A DNA stretch of 64,000 bases from Homarus americanus (taxonomy: Eukaryota; Arthropoda; Malacostraca; Decapoda; Nephropidae), in assembly GCF_018991925.1 (NCBI RefSeq), contig NW_024727654.1, positions 487,501-551,500 on the forward strand, read 5' to 3'. The notes beneath the pieces are model-generated. The model had not been told where the DNA came from and made no database searches. It was given only the letters and a program-made list of their open reading frames with translations. The position numbers and the translations under genes are program-made. Shown here in pieces: positions 63,781 through 64,000 of the stretch. The number at the start of each line of letters is the position of its first letter. Positions within the stretch are counted from its first letter, which is position 1.

Positions 63781-64000
63781 TTTTGATGATGAATATACCT
63801 AACTACCTGTCTTAACGCGCCATTTATCTATAAAATATAATCCAAAAGCTTTATATATATATAATTAGATCAACTGTTAACTAAAATATATGTTTATGTA
63901 TCATTTTCAAAAGTGAAATCAGTATAATACGTAATTCTTTACTTTGCCAGGATTTAACCGGCATAAATAAATAAGTTAATTAATTTCGAAATAAAGACGA
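63781..64000. other. Upstream flank, nothing seen
   Basis: AT-rich sequence with TATATATA at 63852-63862. No gene recognised. Confidence 0.5.

Overview
The window is animal nuclear DNA, most likely from a decapod crustacean (crayfish, lobster, crab or shrimp). Genes are intron-rich with GT-AG introns. There are very long CA/TG, TA, TTA/AAT, GA and GGT microsatellites, scattered runs of the arthropod-type TTAGG pentamer, and many decayed transposable elements. I saw no bacterial features such as operons, Shine-Dalgarno sites or CRISPR arrays. Species and clade are inferred from composition and repeat style; I could not search a database.

Two convergent protein-coding genes account for the supported coding sequence. 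On the + strand (about 2.4-22.6 kb, and probably starting left of the window) lies the 3' part of a Wnt ligand gene: four exons at 2461-2763, 14284-14382, 19894-20087 and 22460-22634, with matching phases and the Wnt [10 protein letters not shown] motif. It looks most like Wnt11, with some Wnt16-like features. On the - strand (about 63.6 down to 32 kb) lies an apparently complete UDP-glucose:glycoprotein glucosyltransferase gene (UGGT). I could place its first coding exon with signal peptide, 24 further conserved coding exons, one extra frame-preserving cassette-like exon, a provisional terminal exon and a probable 5' UTR exon. The predicted protein is about 1.55 thousand residues, the normal UGGT length. 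UGGT is the ER folding sensor that re-glucosylates misfolded glycoproteins in the calnexin cycle; Wnt ligands are themselves secreted glycoproteins, but no direct link between the two genes is implied.

Layout: 1-2.4 kb is a GGT satellite and two minisatellites. 2.4-22.6 kb is the Wnt gene, whose introns hold most of the microsatellites, a 2.8 kb 26-bp minisatellite with internal segmental duplications, and at least four retroelement fragments. 22.6-31.6 kb is the Wnt 3' flank and intergenic DNA, with a partial copy of the Wnt terminal exon, a deleted Tc1-like transposon whose coding remnant is split by an intron-like insert, and a hairpin element. 31.6-63.8 kb is UGGT with its introns, which carry intact-ended small DNA transposons (hAT-like, four pogo/Tigger-like, one Tc1-like with DD37E spacing, one long palindromic element) and a tRNA-derived SINE with a perfect 12-bp target duplication.

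I did not find a convincing wholly new multi-gene system. The items most worth a second look are the intron-like insert in the Tc1 remnant, the duplicated Wnt splice donor, the duplicated Wnt C-terminal exon fragment, the UGGT cassette exon, and the DD37E transposon.
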